From the NCBI GenBank assembly GCA_037127315.1, contig JBBBDQ010000750.1:2367001-2431000 (forward strand): a DNA stretch of 64,000 bases. The letters run 5' to 3'. This DNA comes from Ascarosepion bandense. Taxonomy: Eukaryota > Mollusca > Cephalopoda > Sepiida > Sepiidae. Shown one piece after another: positions 10,271 through 20,134 of the stretch. Made by a program: the position numbers and the translations under genes. The notes under the pieces are model-generated. The model saw only the letters and a list, made by a program, of their open reading frames with translations. It was not told where the DNA came from and did not search any database. Position 1 is the first letter of the stretch; every line of letters starts with the position of its first letter.

Positions 10271-10884
10271 AATTTGTAAGCATGGCCCTTTCCCAGCGTT
10301 CGACGCACCGACAAGATCTAGAATCGAAATACAACGTGCGGTGTGATCATTAATCAGTCGGTGGAAAACTTGAACAAGGGTTGTATTGTATGCTTACAAT
10401 TTTTTGTCATTTATTTTCTCTCTTAATAAAGCCCATTTTTGTCGACATAAAACGTTTTCCATCTTATCATTTCTTTTATTAACAATGTCTCCGCAGAGGC
10501 CTAGATTTATATTTCATTTTTTTTTTCAATATGTGTGTGAATGTATTGAGAGGTACGTACGTAAAAATAAATCAATAACAGATAAAAGATGTAATAAAAG
10601 ATAATGATAAAAGTCAGAAATAGATAAAGATGTTAGTCAAAAATACATAAAAGATATGTAAAAAATAAATAAAAACGCAAGCCAATAATAGATCAAAGAT
10701 GAAATGATTTCGCGATCTGTTAATCCGAAAAAATACTTTGAGATGCGCTATGTATACAATTTTGCCTTCCTCGGCAATGTTTATTTATAATATTATTAAA
10801 ACATACGAAACAAGTACAATACGATATTTATTATTTACCTTTTATAAAGATTTATTATTTATTGACTAGTGCTGCCATATCTAG
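10271..10884. other. AT-rich spacer
   Basis: Short A/T-rich words such as GATAAAAGAT repeat irregularly at 10560-10710. No gene or repeat end supported. Confidence 0.4.
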
Positions 10885-11077
10885 TTGGGTGCTATTCATC
10901 TCGAGGTTCTCGACAAAATCCAAAGAAGGATCTGCAATGTAATCGATCCTGACTTGGCATCTCGTCTTCAGTCATTGTCTCACCAATGTGTTGTAGCTTC
11001 CCTCTGTCTTTTTTACAAATATATCCATGGCGATATTTTTCCCTGGTACCACGACCACATGAATTGAAACGTGCTAT
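10885..11077 (+). pseudogene. LINE-B, 5' half of a copy split by mariner
   Basis: Encodes LEVLDKIQRRICNVIDPDLA, then RLQSLSHQ and VASLCLFYKYIHGD, the standard LINE-B C-terminal region. It stops at the TA of the mariner insertion (11078-11079) and resumes at 15198 with RLATSYHPFTVEIAKCNRHF, the next residues in other copies. The two halves are therefore one LINE-B copy. Confidence 0.85.
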
Positions 11078-11261
11078 TATTAAGTAGTTACAAAAATAAT
11101 GGTCGCTCGAAGTGTTGTATTTTGAAAATCCATTTTAACATAGTATTGACAGTATATATTAGGTGAATTTTGGTATGCATAATAATTAATATGTGCTTTT
11201 TAATCATTTTTAATTTATTTTCAGACAGAAATATTCTTGAAGCATAAAAACCCTTAATTAT

Positions 11262-12960
11262 GAACATGATCTTCAATACTTTTTGTGAGTTCCAAACTTG
11301 TTTACAGTGCCTCCCAAACATCTGCCAATAGCAACTAAGTCTGAGGAGATGGGCCCTTAAGTGATCGGACAATTACTATGGTGGAACATGAACATGAACA
11401 TGATCTTCGCTTACTTTTGCATGAGTTTAAACTTGGGCACAGTGCCTCCCAAACATCTGCCAATAGCAACAAAAGTCTGAGGAGATGGGCCCATAAGTGA
11501 TGCGGACAGTATGTGGTGGAACATGAACATGAATGATCTTCAGCCACTTTGCATGAGTTCAAACTTGGGCACAGTGCCTCTAAACATCTGCTATTGCCAA
11601 CAAAGTCAGGGAGATGGGCCCATAAGTGATCGGACAATTCCATGGTGGGCATGAACACTGAACATGATCTTCACTTACTTTTGCATGAGTTCAAACTTGG
11701 GCACGTGCCTCCCAAACATCCCCAGCAATAGCAACAAAGTCTGAGGAGATGGGCCCATAAGTGATCGGACAGTACTATGGTGGAGACAGACATGAACATG
11801 ATCTTCAAAGCCTTACTTTTTTGCATGAGGTTCAAACTTGGGCACAGTGCCTCCCAAACATCTGCCAATGGCAACAAAGTCTGAGGAGATGGACACATAA
11901 GTGATCGGACAGTACTATGGTAGGAACATGAACATGAACATGATCTTCAGCTTTTTGCATGAGGTTAAACTTGAGCCACAGTGCCTCCCCAAATATCTGC
12001 AATAACAACAAAGTCTGAGGAGATGGGCCCATAAGTGATCAACAGTACTATGGTGGAGACAGACAGGAACATGATCTTCGCTTACCTGCATGAGTTTAAA
12101 CTTGGGCACAGTGCCTCCCAAACATCTGCCAATATGACAAAGTCCTGAGATGGGCCCATAAGTGATCGGACAGTACTATGGTGGAACATGAACATGAACA
12201 TGATCTTCATGCCTTTGCATGAGTTCAAACTTGGGCACAGTGCCTCCCAAACATCTGCCAATAGCAACAAAGTCCACGGAGATGGGCCCATAAGTGATCG
12301 GACAGTACTATGGTGGAGACAACAGACATAGACATGATCTAACTACTTTTGCATGAGTTCAAACTTGGGCAGTGCCTCCCAAACATCTGCCAATAGCAGC
12401 ATAGTCTGAGGAGATGGGCCTAGAAGTGATCGGACAGTACTATGGTGGAACATGAACATGAACATGATCTTCAGCTTACTTTTTGTGGGTTAGGCATTTG
12501 GTGCCTCCCAAACATCACCCATCAACAACAGAATCCTGAGGGCCCATAAGTGATCGGACAGTGGCTTATGGTGGAACATGAACATGAACACGATCTTCGC
12601 TTACTTTTTTGCATGAGTTCAAGCCCAGGCTGGGCCTCAGCATCTGCCAACAGCAAGTCTGGGAATGGACACATAGTGATCGGACAATTACTTATGGTGG
12701 AACATGAACATGAACGATCTTCGCTTACTTTTTGCATGAAGGGTTCAAACTTGGGCACAGTGCCTCCCCAATTTATCTGCCAATAGCAACAAAGTCTGAG
12801 GAGATGGGCCCATAAGTGATCGGACAAGTACTGAAGATGGAACATGAACATGGAACATGATCTTCGCTTACTTTTGCATGAGTTCAAACTTGGGCACAGT
12901 GCCTCCCAAACATCCTGCCAATAGCAACAAAGTCTGAGGAGATGGGCCGCAAAGGTAGTC
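11262..12960 (+). repeat. 13-unit 132-bp array of the mariner HTH-coding segment
   Basis: The unit anchor GATCT(T) occurs at 11268, 11402, 11535, 11666, 11800, 11942, 12073, 12202, 12336, 12466, 12592, 12716 and 12859, mean spacing about 132 bp. In one + frame a unit reads LHEFKLGHSASQTSAN then GDGPISDRTV, which is the N-terminal helix-turn-helix region expected directly before the WFQKFRAGDESLEDE segment at 12974. The array is therefore an in-place amplification of transposase sequence, not foreign satellite. Each consensus unit has a TGA between the two motifs, so it does not code. Units differ mainly by small indels. Confidence 0.85.
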
Positions 12961-12973
12961 AGACAGTACTAGC

Positions 12974-14260
12974 AGTGGTTTCAGAAATTCCGTGCTGGTG
13001 ATGAGAGCCTTGAAGATGAAGAAGGTAGAGGACGGTTATGCAATCTTGACAACGAACAATTGCAAGCAGTTGTTGAGCAAAACTCACGTCAAAATGTCAG
13101 AGAAATCTCTTAAACATTTGGTATCAGCACTGCAACAGTTTCACGCTATTTGAAGAGTATTGGCAAAATGAAAAGGCTCGATACATAGTTTCCTCATGAT
13201 CTCAATAAAAATCAATAACATGGGCACTTTGAAATGTGCTCGATGCTCATTCTGCGTAACACTAATGATCCCTTTCTTGAACGAATAGTCACTGGTGATG
13301 AAAAGCGGATCCTTTGTGATAACCGTAAACGATCAGGTCAATGGCTTGATCGTGATGAGTCCCCTAAACATTTCCCAAAGCCAAAGTTGCATCAGCAAAA
13401 GATTATGGTGACCATCTGGTGGTCTGCAGTTATCCACTACAGCTTTTTGAAAGGCCAAAAGAGCATTAATACAGAGCTTTACTGCAATCATTTTGCTGGA
13501 AAGCATGTCAGTCAGTCAGTTAAGTGCTATGCGCGATACACGCTTGGGCGATCATGTCTCGAAAGAGACATGACTGACTGGGCAGAAGATTATCCCGCAG
13601 TAGGTTGCCATTGCTTTCTGCGGTAGACTGGTTGCCGTCCAAGGCTACAGAACCTAATCTGTCCTATTATTTAACCCATAACTGGAGGGAAGAGACAGAA
13701 TTATTACCTTTCCCAAGGGTATTTGCGCGTAAGTGAATGCAAGAAATTCAACTGGAATTCGAACTCGGTTCCCCGATTTCTCGTTCCGAGCCGATATCCA
13801 CTGCGCCACAACGCACATCCGAAAAGCATGTACGCTTGCAAAAAATAAGACCTGCATTTGTGAACTGATGTGGTCCAATTCTGCTTCACGATAATGTGTG
13901 GCCACATGTTGCAAGAATGACATTGCAAAAACTCACAGACTTGGGATACGAGAGCTTACCCCATCCTCCATATTCTCCTGATCGTTCACCCACTGATTAT
14001 CATTTTTTAAGCACTTAAGCACATTTTTAAATGGTAAAACTTTTAGGCCCAAACTAGATGTGGAATCAGCTTTCAAAAATTTTGTTGCATCACAGCCAAT
14101 AACGTTTTATCAACGAGGAATAAATAATCTCGCCGATCGATGGCAGAGGTGTATAGATGCTCAAGGCTCGTATTTTGACTAATTCCAACATTTCTACAGT
14201 TAATTTTTCAAGAATAAAATTATATTTCTGAAATCGGCTATTGTTTTTGTTACAACCTAA
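12974..14260 (+). pseudogene. Mariner transposase, broken
   Basis: Starts WFQKFRAGDESLEDEEGRGR, then a linker to HDLNKNQ, then FLERIVTGDEK with the first catalytic Asp. After the SINE (13509-13822) come the remaining segments: LLHDNVWPHVAR with the second Asp and PHPPYSPDRSPTDYHF with the third (D34D layout), then ISPIDGRGV and the 3' terminus at 14260. Stops (TAA near 13111) and frameshifts abolish function. Member of the mariner family, Tc1/mariner superfamily. Confidence 0.9.
13509..13822 (-). mobile_element. Arg-SINE inserted in mariner transposase
   Basis: Perfect 9-bp target duplication AAAGCATGT at 13500-13508 and 13823-13831. Removing the SINE makes the transposase frame run directly through the site. 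Head with boxes A/B at about 13760-13815 (minus), tail AACTGACTGACTGA at 13509. CpGs are largely retained, so it is a young copy. Confidence 0.93.
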
Positions 14261-14262
14261 TA

Positions 14263-14510
14263 TCATGATCCAATTAGTCGCATTTCTTGTAGTTTCTCGC
14301 AAATTCGATCCATGGTGTCCTCAGTATTCTTCTGTAGAACCACATTTCTGTTGCTTCGAATCTCTCCTTCATCTTGAAGAAAATTGTCCATCATTCGCTG
14401 GCATATAGGAGGACCGATATCATAGAACAGTCTTGTACTTTTCTTTTTTAGTTTGTAAAGAAAATTTTCTTGTCTCTCAATGATAACACGGCATCGTTGC
14501 GCGGAGGGGT
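14263..14510 (-). pseudogene. LINE-A internal scrap
   Basis: On the minus strand the region carries, across frames, MWFYRRIL and a preceding LLYASEC-like stretch, matching the ECWTISSK..EMWFYRRML region of other LINE-A copies. Lies between the two mariner 3' ends. Confidence 0.65.
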
Positions 14511-15195
14511 CCATATTCTCCTAATCGTTCACCCACTGATTATCATTTTTTAAGCACTTAAGCACATTTTTAAATGGTAAAACCTTTAGTCCCAAACCAG
14601 AGGTGGAATCAGCTTTCAAAGATTTTGTTGCATTACAGCCAATAACTTTTATCAGCTATGTTGTGGATTCCGGATGAGGAACCGCACAAAATAATGAACA
14701 ACAAAAACAGATATGGAGATAGAAAAATAGGTTATATTGAACGTAATATACAAACTTGAACGCAGGTTAGTAAATCCAGGAATACTATTAGTAAGAAATA
14801 AATATATACAAGTCTTGAAATGAAGTCGTTAGAAATAGTATGTCCGGGTATATTATTCTAGCTGAGTGGGGCTCAGAGCTAGTCTGGTCTCTGGGTAACT
14901 TCGGTATCTGTCGGAACTCTTCGATAACTGTAACGGATCTCTACGGTTACTCTCCACTGTAAACTGCAACTGCAACTCTCTCTATAGCAGAATTATATGT
15001 ACCTTCAGTCGAGCCCATTATCATATACAAAAAGGGTAGATCCCACAAGCTATGAATAAATAATCTCGTCAATCGGTGTCATAGGTGCATAGATGTTCAA
15101 GGCTCGTATTTTGGCTAATTTCAACATTTTTGCAGTTAATTTTTTAAGAATAAATAATGTTTCGAAAATCGGGTATTATTTTTGTAACAACCTAA
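14511..15195 (+). repeat. Second copy of the mariner 3' end
   Basis: From CCATATTCTCCTAATCGTTC onwards this repeats 13970-14260 (third catalytic Asp region to the terminus), interrupted at 14659 by a solo LTR. This copy, not the one at 14260, carries the end that abuts the LINE-B flank. Confidence 0.85.
14659..15047. mobile_element. Solo LTR, 389 bp
   Basis: Starts TG (TGTTGTGGATTCC), ends CA (GATCCCACA) and is flanked by a perfect 5-bp duplication AGCTA (14654-14658, 15048-15052). Outside it, the mariner sequence is continuous with the other copy. TG...CA ends with 5-bp duplications are typical of Gypsy/ERV-type LTRs. The internal region has been lost, presumably by LTR-LTR recombination. 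Family not identified and unlike the LTR at 27784. Confidence 0.8.
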
Positions 15196-15197
15196 TA

Positions 15198-15480
15198 GAC
15201 TGGCAACTAGTTACCACCCTTTTACTGTTGAAATAGCTAAATGTAACCGTCACTTCTACTCCAACAGTTTCTTTTCTCGCATTTTCCACCTGTGGAGCTC
15301 CCTTCCGTTGCTTCCCTGATAGCTACAATCTACCAAAATACTCAATGCAATGTCAATTGCTATCTTCTATCTTCTTGAATCCTTCTATCATCTTTTATCC
15401 TTTTTTCAATACTCACTGTACCCAGTCTTTTCTCTCGCTGTAACTCCCTGCGCACTAATATAACTAATATATAAAGAAAT
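15198..15480 (+). pseudogene. LINE-B, 3' half of the split copy
   Basis: Encodes RLATSYHPFTVEIAKCNRHF, then FYSNSFFSRIFHLWSSLPLL, continuing the fragment ending at 11077. The 3' untranslated part ends near CCCTGCGCACTAATATAAC; the usual GATTAAAA terminus is replaced by AT-rich sequence. Confidence 0.85.
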
Positions 15481-15890
15481 AAATTTGAAAAAAAAATTAT
15501 TCAGAAATTTATTTTTAAAAAATTATGAGATTATCAAAATATATGAAGAGATGCTCTCAGCCTATTTTAGTGAATTTATGTGTCGAGAGTAAATTTGCAG
15601 AAATTTTTAAAATTTATAATTACAGTTACTCGTCATGATGTGTTTATTTAGTTTTTTTAACAGAATTTTTAATTTAAAAATTCATTTTCATTTTTTTTTA
15701 TAAAATCAATATTTCATTATAGTTGGTTCACATATGTTTATAATCTTGTAAACTGTATCAATTTAAACGTTATTTTTAGTGGATACTCATATTAGAGTAG
15801 ACGTTCCGTTTCTTTATTAAACCGTATATTTATTTACTTTTGTTTAGCGGCCTGTACATTTGAGAAAAATTATTAGAGAAATAGGTTCGC
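15481..15890. other. AT-rich spacer
   Basis: A/T-rich, no feature seen. Confidence 0.4.
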
Positions 15891-15892
15891 GG

Positions 15893-15985
15893 TCCCCGGC
15901 AGGATTCGAACCCACGTCCCCCTTTGCAGGATAAACCGTTGTTAAATCCAACATGATTTCGATCGACCCGGCCACGAAGAGTCTC
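15893..15985 (-). pseudogene. tRNA-like pseudogene or SINE head
   Basis: The minus strand has a perfect box B, GGTTCGAATCC, in a T-arm-like context followed by TGCCGGGGACC as an acceptor-like end. The D- and anticodon-arm half does not fold well by eye, so I do not call a functional tRNA. It may be the head of another SINE. Confidence 0.35.
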
Positions 15986-18071
15986 GTCTATCAAGTAAAG
16001 TTCAATTGTGCCTTACAGACACAAGTTCTTCCCAGATTCTCAAATGTCAATATCTACCCAGTTTCCTGAAATAGGAGTTGTTATATATATATATATATAT
16101 ATATAAACCACCAAAACAACGACTCTGTGTTCACCAAAGGTATACTCACAGTCACATACAAAAAAAAAAAAACGACATCTCAATTCCTTGCAGATATTTA
16201 ACAGCCCTAAAGGAATTAAAAAACAACAAAGATATACACATATCTCCTTCTGACAAAGGTGGGGGGAGCGTAATCATGGACGAACACATATACCAACAAA
16301 AAATGAAAGTCCTCATTGATGGTGAAAACGTATACGAGAAAGTTAACAAAATCAGCATCACAAAAGAGACACAAAAATTTATAAACAATGTCAAAAAATT
16401 AATAAAAACAGAAAACTCCTCCTGGCTAAAGCTTATCACATACCATCCAAAAGCACCCACATTATACGATCTCCCCAAAACACATAAACCAAGTATACCA
16501 ATGAGACCTATCATATCCGGAATAGGCAGTGTCTCACATAAAATCCTGGCAAATGAAGCAACATCTTAACATCACTTCTCGACACAATCAGTCCGTCATA
16601 TATAAAAAAATAAATCTGACGACCTTTTGAACAAACTAAAAAACATAGACATAAAAAACAAACACATGGCAAGTCTAGACATAAAATCCTTATACACAAA
16701 TGTTCCTATGGATAAATGCCTAAATCCATTAAAAGCACACTTAACAAAAACAAAAATCAAATTGCCTCTACCTACACTGTGCTATCTAATTACTAAGCAA
16801 TGTTTCTTCACTTTCAATGACCATTTCTATGGACAAAAATTTGGTTTACCAATGGGATCGCCTCTCAGCGGCGTTCTCGCTTGTTTATTTTTAGAATTTC
16901 TGAAAAGAGATTGTTTCAGAAACATTTTACCACCAAACTCCTCCTACTTTAGATATATAGACGACTCCCTTCTAATCTATCCAGAAACTACTAACATAGC
17001 AGATCTTGTCAACAAACTCAATAACAGTAAACCTACTATACATTTTACCTTCGAAACTGAATCTAATCATACTCTTCCTTTCCTAGCTATCATATTACAC
17101 AAAAATAACAAACTCAATTTTGACGTCTACAGAAAAGCTACCAGCAAAAATGACCTGATAAATTTCTATTCCAACCACTCTTCCAAAATCAAATCTGGTA
17201 TTATTATAGGTTTCTTTTTAAGAGCACTAAGAATATGCAACCCCCCGTAATTAACAAAAGAAGAAAAATACATAGAAAGCACATTCAGAAACTTGCATTA
17301 CCCGTATCACTTTATTCACAATGCTAAAAGAAAGGCACATAATATATACAACCACAACAAAAGAACCACCGTTAACAATAATAATCTAAACAATAACAAA
17401 TACATCATACTACCAACCAACTCCATTTTATCTAATATCCAAAACAATCTATCTCATATAAAAAAAAACACACACATAGTAACAACTACCTCGAAAACTA
17501 TTATGGACATTATCAGATCAAAAAATAACCGAAATCATAATGATGAACAAGCAGGTGTATATTATATATAATAAATTGCCGGGATTATTCCTCCATGTAC
17601 GTCGGAGAAACAAGTAGAAATCTAAAAAAATGTATATATGAACACAAAAGAGGCATCACTAATAATAATCTAACAAATGCATTAGTGATTCACAGAAAAA
17701 AATTCAACCACAATTTCGATTTTAAAAATGCCACACTATTAAAAAGAGTACGCAATTTGTTCAGAAGAAAAGTTCGCGAGAGCGTCGCCATCCAGTACTA
17801 CCAAAACATTAATTTGCGCCCCGGATTTTTCCCAATCTTGTCTATGCTTATGGAAATTATACTAAAACAGACTAACATACATAATAAAAAGGTCAAAGAA
17901 AACGGTTGAATTCCATTCATTTTAACATCTCGTGACTTTGCACTACACATGAAAGAATTCTAAAATAAAAATATTCTGTTAATCTTTTTCCATGATTTGT
18001 GATCGTTTTTTGCCAACACTATTTGTTTATAGATACGTAATTTGGAATAAAGCTCATTTCCTCTTTTTGCC

Positions 18072-18104
18072 TTGATAAAGTCCATCACAGAACGAAACGC
18101 GTGG
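18072..18104 (+). other. PLE 2 terminal motif resembling a decayed hammerhead
   Basis: TTGATAAAGTCC...GAACGAAACGCGT lies 160 bp after the PLE 2 reading frame. GAAACGCGT has the palindromic minimal stem III known from PLE hammerheads, but the core TTGATAA differs at C3 and G8 and the triplet is GTG, so cleavage is not expected. Confidence 0.6.
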
Positions 18105-18184
18105 GCGATTTAAATACAGTTTTCCTCTTTTCTTCTTTTTATTTAACCATCCTGTCCTTAATCTCAGATCATAACTAAGTATAT

Positions 18185-18188
18185 TTTT

Positions 18189-18231
<43 letters not shown>

Positions 18232-18232
18232 A
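18185..18232. repeat. (CA)n/(TA)n microsatellite
   Basis: Compound tract just inside the right end of PLE 2. Confidence 0.95.
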
Positions 18233-18349
18233 AACAACCCCTATTTCAGTTTTCAATATATATACGTATTTACCTACATATGTACAATTCATATAATATA
18301 GATTGTGTATCTTACGTTATATTTATTGCACTCAAACGCATATATATAT

Positions 18350-18560
18350 ATAGTCATCCGCAGACAGATCTGTTTCGCTGTATCACAGCTCATCAGTACG
18401 GTTAGACTCCGATCGCTTCCTAACCCAGGATTGAAACCCGACCGAATTGGCGTCAGTCGGCGATTTTACCTCTGGCCCACGAGCTTCCGGTAGAAGAAGG
18501 CAGACTTTTTAGTGCGTATATCATTATACACGCCCAATAGCTAGAGTGCTCTAATTCATT
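18350..18560 (-). mobile_element. tRNA-headed hammerhead SINE/retrozyme-like element, copy 2
   Basis: Single unit on the minus strand: body (18560 to about 18490), tRNA-like head with box A-like TGGGCCAGAGG (18469-18479) and box B GGTTTCAATCC (18428-18438), then the HHR, then TA-rich sequence. The same order as at 3.8 and 49.1 kb. Confidence 0.8.
18353..18407 (-). ncRNA. Type I hammerhead ribozyme (core intact)
   Basis: On the minus strand: stem I CCGTA (18397-18401) with TGCGG (18358-18362), core CTGATGA (18390-18396), stem II GCTGT-GAT-ACAGC (18377-18389), GAAA (18373-18376), palindrome ACAGATCTGT, triplet GTC (18363-18365). Beyond the stem I internal loop GTC pairs with GAC (18353-18355). 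No core base is altered; this is the best copy in the window. Confidence 0.87.
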
Positions 18561-18566
18561 ATTGAA

Positions 18567-18568
<2 letters not shown>

Positions 18569-18612
<44 letters not shown>
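18569..18612. repeat. (TA)n microsatellite
   Basis: Uninterrupted TA tract at the 5' end of the hammerhead element. Confidence 0.97.
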
Positions 18613-18616
<4 letters not shown>

Positions 18617-18784
18617 TCTAAAAGAGGAAGAATATACAGTGAAAATCACAAAAACCAGATCCTAGTAATCATTTACCAATACTAAAAAGGATCCAGGTGG
18701 AGGGCTCAATCTAAATAGTATTATCTATTTTCAGAACCCAATACGTATATTATAGACAATTGGAGTAGATAGACTAAACTATCG

Positions 18785-18955
18785 CCCGGTTCACACTCCA
18801 CCCACATCTATTGAACAGGTGAAGAGGCTCATCCCTTGTTCCCTGCTTAGGATGTGGTTTCCGGTTTTCTCTTTTCCAATCTTTTCACTCTTACGTAGCC
18901 CCCTGCACATCAGTGGCGTTACCGCCTTGCTCGGGGTGATATGATTAAAAATAAA
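18785..18955 (+). mobile_element. LINE-B 3' end fragment
   Basis: Untranslated LINE-B tail: TACGTAGCCCCCTGCACATC, GTGGCGTTACCGCCTTGCTC and GATATGATTAAAA. Near-identical in sequence to 59812-59935 and 51350-51425, defining one LINE-B subfamily. Confidence 0.85.
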
Positions 18956-19244
18956 AAATATCAATAAATTCCGAAATCTACATTCCATTGAATAGCTATT
19001 TCAGCGAGAAAACTCTCGCTTTATCAACAACGATCCAAAACAAAAATTTATTAATTCAAATATGATACAAAAATTCACATACCGGAAGGAGCCTAAAAAC
19101 ATATCCATGCACAGAAAGTTAAAAAAAAAAAGTGTGTGGTGGAGTGAGGATTTAGCACGAAAAACATTTTTATTTAAAATTTGTCGTTCAGACATTAAAA
19201 AAAAAGTGGCAGAGACAATGATTTATAACTCGATATTAGAAAAC

Positions 19245-19530
19245 TTTTAGATTACTCGACTACTGGTTCTAATATCTACATTGGCCACACTACAAATTCG
19301 CTCTCACGGCGTCTGGCGTTGCACTTAAATGAAAATTCAAATATATTCCGTCATTTAAAACAACACGCACACTTCTGAGAAAAACGCTCGTTGATAACAC
19401 GTACATACTAAAACAAGAAAATAATAAACAGAAACTAAAAATCATCGAAGCAATCTACATTAAACAATTTAAACCTGGTTTGAATACAATCAATTTTGAT
19501 ATTTCCAATAACGTACTCAAATGCCTGTAA
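19245..19530 (+). pseudogene. Penelope-like element 3: GIY-YIG remnant
   Basis: STTGSNIYIGHTTNSLSRRL and then ALHLNENSNIFRHLKQHAHF in one frame, then, after a frameshift near 19376, KLKIIEAIYIKQFKPGLNTI. The YIG and the C-terminal EAIYIK..KP.LN motifs are typical of PLE endonucleases. No RT is seen; the preceding 18.96-19.24 kb has no recognised domain. Confidence 0.8.
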
Positions 19531-19674
19531 TCAGATCAGGGACCACAACGCCACTATTTTGTCACTGTCTTCGGCCATCCGCCACGGTAGGGATGGACTT
19601 ATATTTTCAATTTAATTCTCTTTATTGTTAATAGCTTAAATGTTCTATGTTTACTGTGTGTTAATATTTACACT

Positions 19675-19706
19675 TTGATAATGGCTTATGTGAGCCGAAA
19701 GCTTAG
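19675..19706 (+). other. PLE 3 terminal motif resembling a decayed hammerhead
   Basis: TTGATAA (19676-19682), a perfect GGCT/AGCC stem II, GAAA (19697-19700), then the palindrome AGCT. Same position relative to the GIY-YIG as in PLE 2, and the same altered core TTGATAA. Confidence 0.6.
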
Positions 19707-19709
19707 ACC

Positions 19710-20134
19710 CGATAAAAAAATCAACAATTACTGTGATTTTTTGTTGTCTTTCAACGATATCACCATCAAGTATATCAGACGGTATGAACGGATCCTACAC
19801 AAAATTAATAGACAGAACTTGTCTATATTATTCAATGAAACCTGCATTTATATATATAATAACCACCGTCTGATCTCTGGTGGCTTTACTTACTACGAAG
19901 AGCGTCACCATAAATCGCCGGACTGTAAAGAACGTCACGACGCAGGATGGCAGACGAAATATTGTTTTAAGTAAACGGGCGTCTAGTCAAACACTGGTAT
20001 CCACTAAAAGTAAAGTAATAAAGAAAATTAAATTATGTATCCCCATATATCTATACGGAAACGAGAAAAATAAAGAATATTATGTGCACACTCATATATA
20101 CAGACATAGATGTATGTACTAATATTCAAACATG
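19710..20134. other. AT-rich spacer
   Basis: Open frames of 80-100 codons exist but have no recognised similarity and run into microsatellite; not called. Confidence 0.35.

Larger units (their letters stand above)
11080..15195 (+). mobile_element. Expanded mariner element, 4.1 kb
   Basis: Left end TTAAGTAGTTACAAAAATAA (11080-11099) and right end, reverse-complemented, TTAGGTTGTTACAAAAATAA match at 18 of 20 bases. TA flanks both sides (11078-11079, 15196-15197) and the flanks rejoin one LINE-B copy, so these are the true ends. A typical mariner is about 1.3 kb; this one is enlarged by a 13-unit internal array, an Arg-SINE, a LINE-A scrap, a duplicated 3' end and a solo LTR, annotated separately. 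Confidence 0.85.
16063..18250 (+). pseudogene. Penelope-like element 2: RT plus GIY-YIG, near full length
   Basis: Segments in order: SDKGGGSVIMD (about 16252), KAPTLYDLPKTHKPSIPMRP (about 16450), ASLDIKSLYTNVP (about 16669), FGLPMGSPLSGVLA, catalytic YIDD at 16954-16965, TLPFLAIILHKNN, a connector, then the GIY-YIG domain beginning GVYYI near 17555 and continuing MYVGETSRNLKKCIYEHKRG at 17595. It ends near 17909. Frame changes at about 16568, 17249 and 17572 break it into four open segments. Codon use is A-rich. Matching inverted ends (CTGAAATAGG.GTTGTT) occur at about 16066 and 18235. Confidence 0.9.

Noticed and set aside
11262..12960. Regular 132-bp array as a possible CRISPR array or generic satellite
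   Set aside because: No short-repeat/spacer structure, the organism is eukaryotic, and the unit translates to part of the adjacent mariner transposase.
16152..16514. Minus-strand 120-codon frame
   Set aside because: Antisense to the PLE 2 N-terminal RT motifs.
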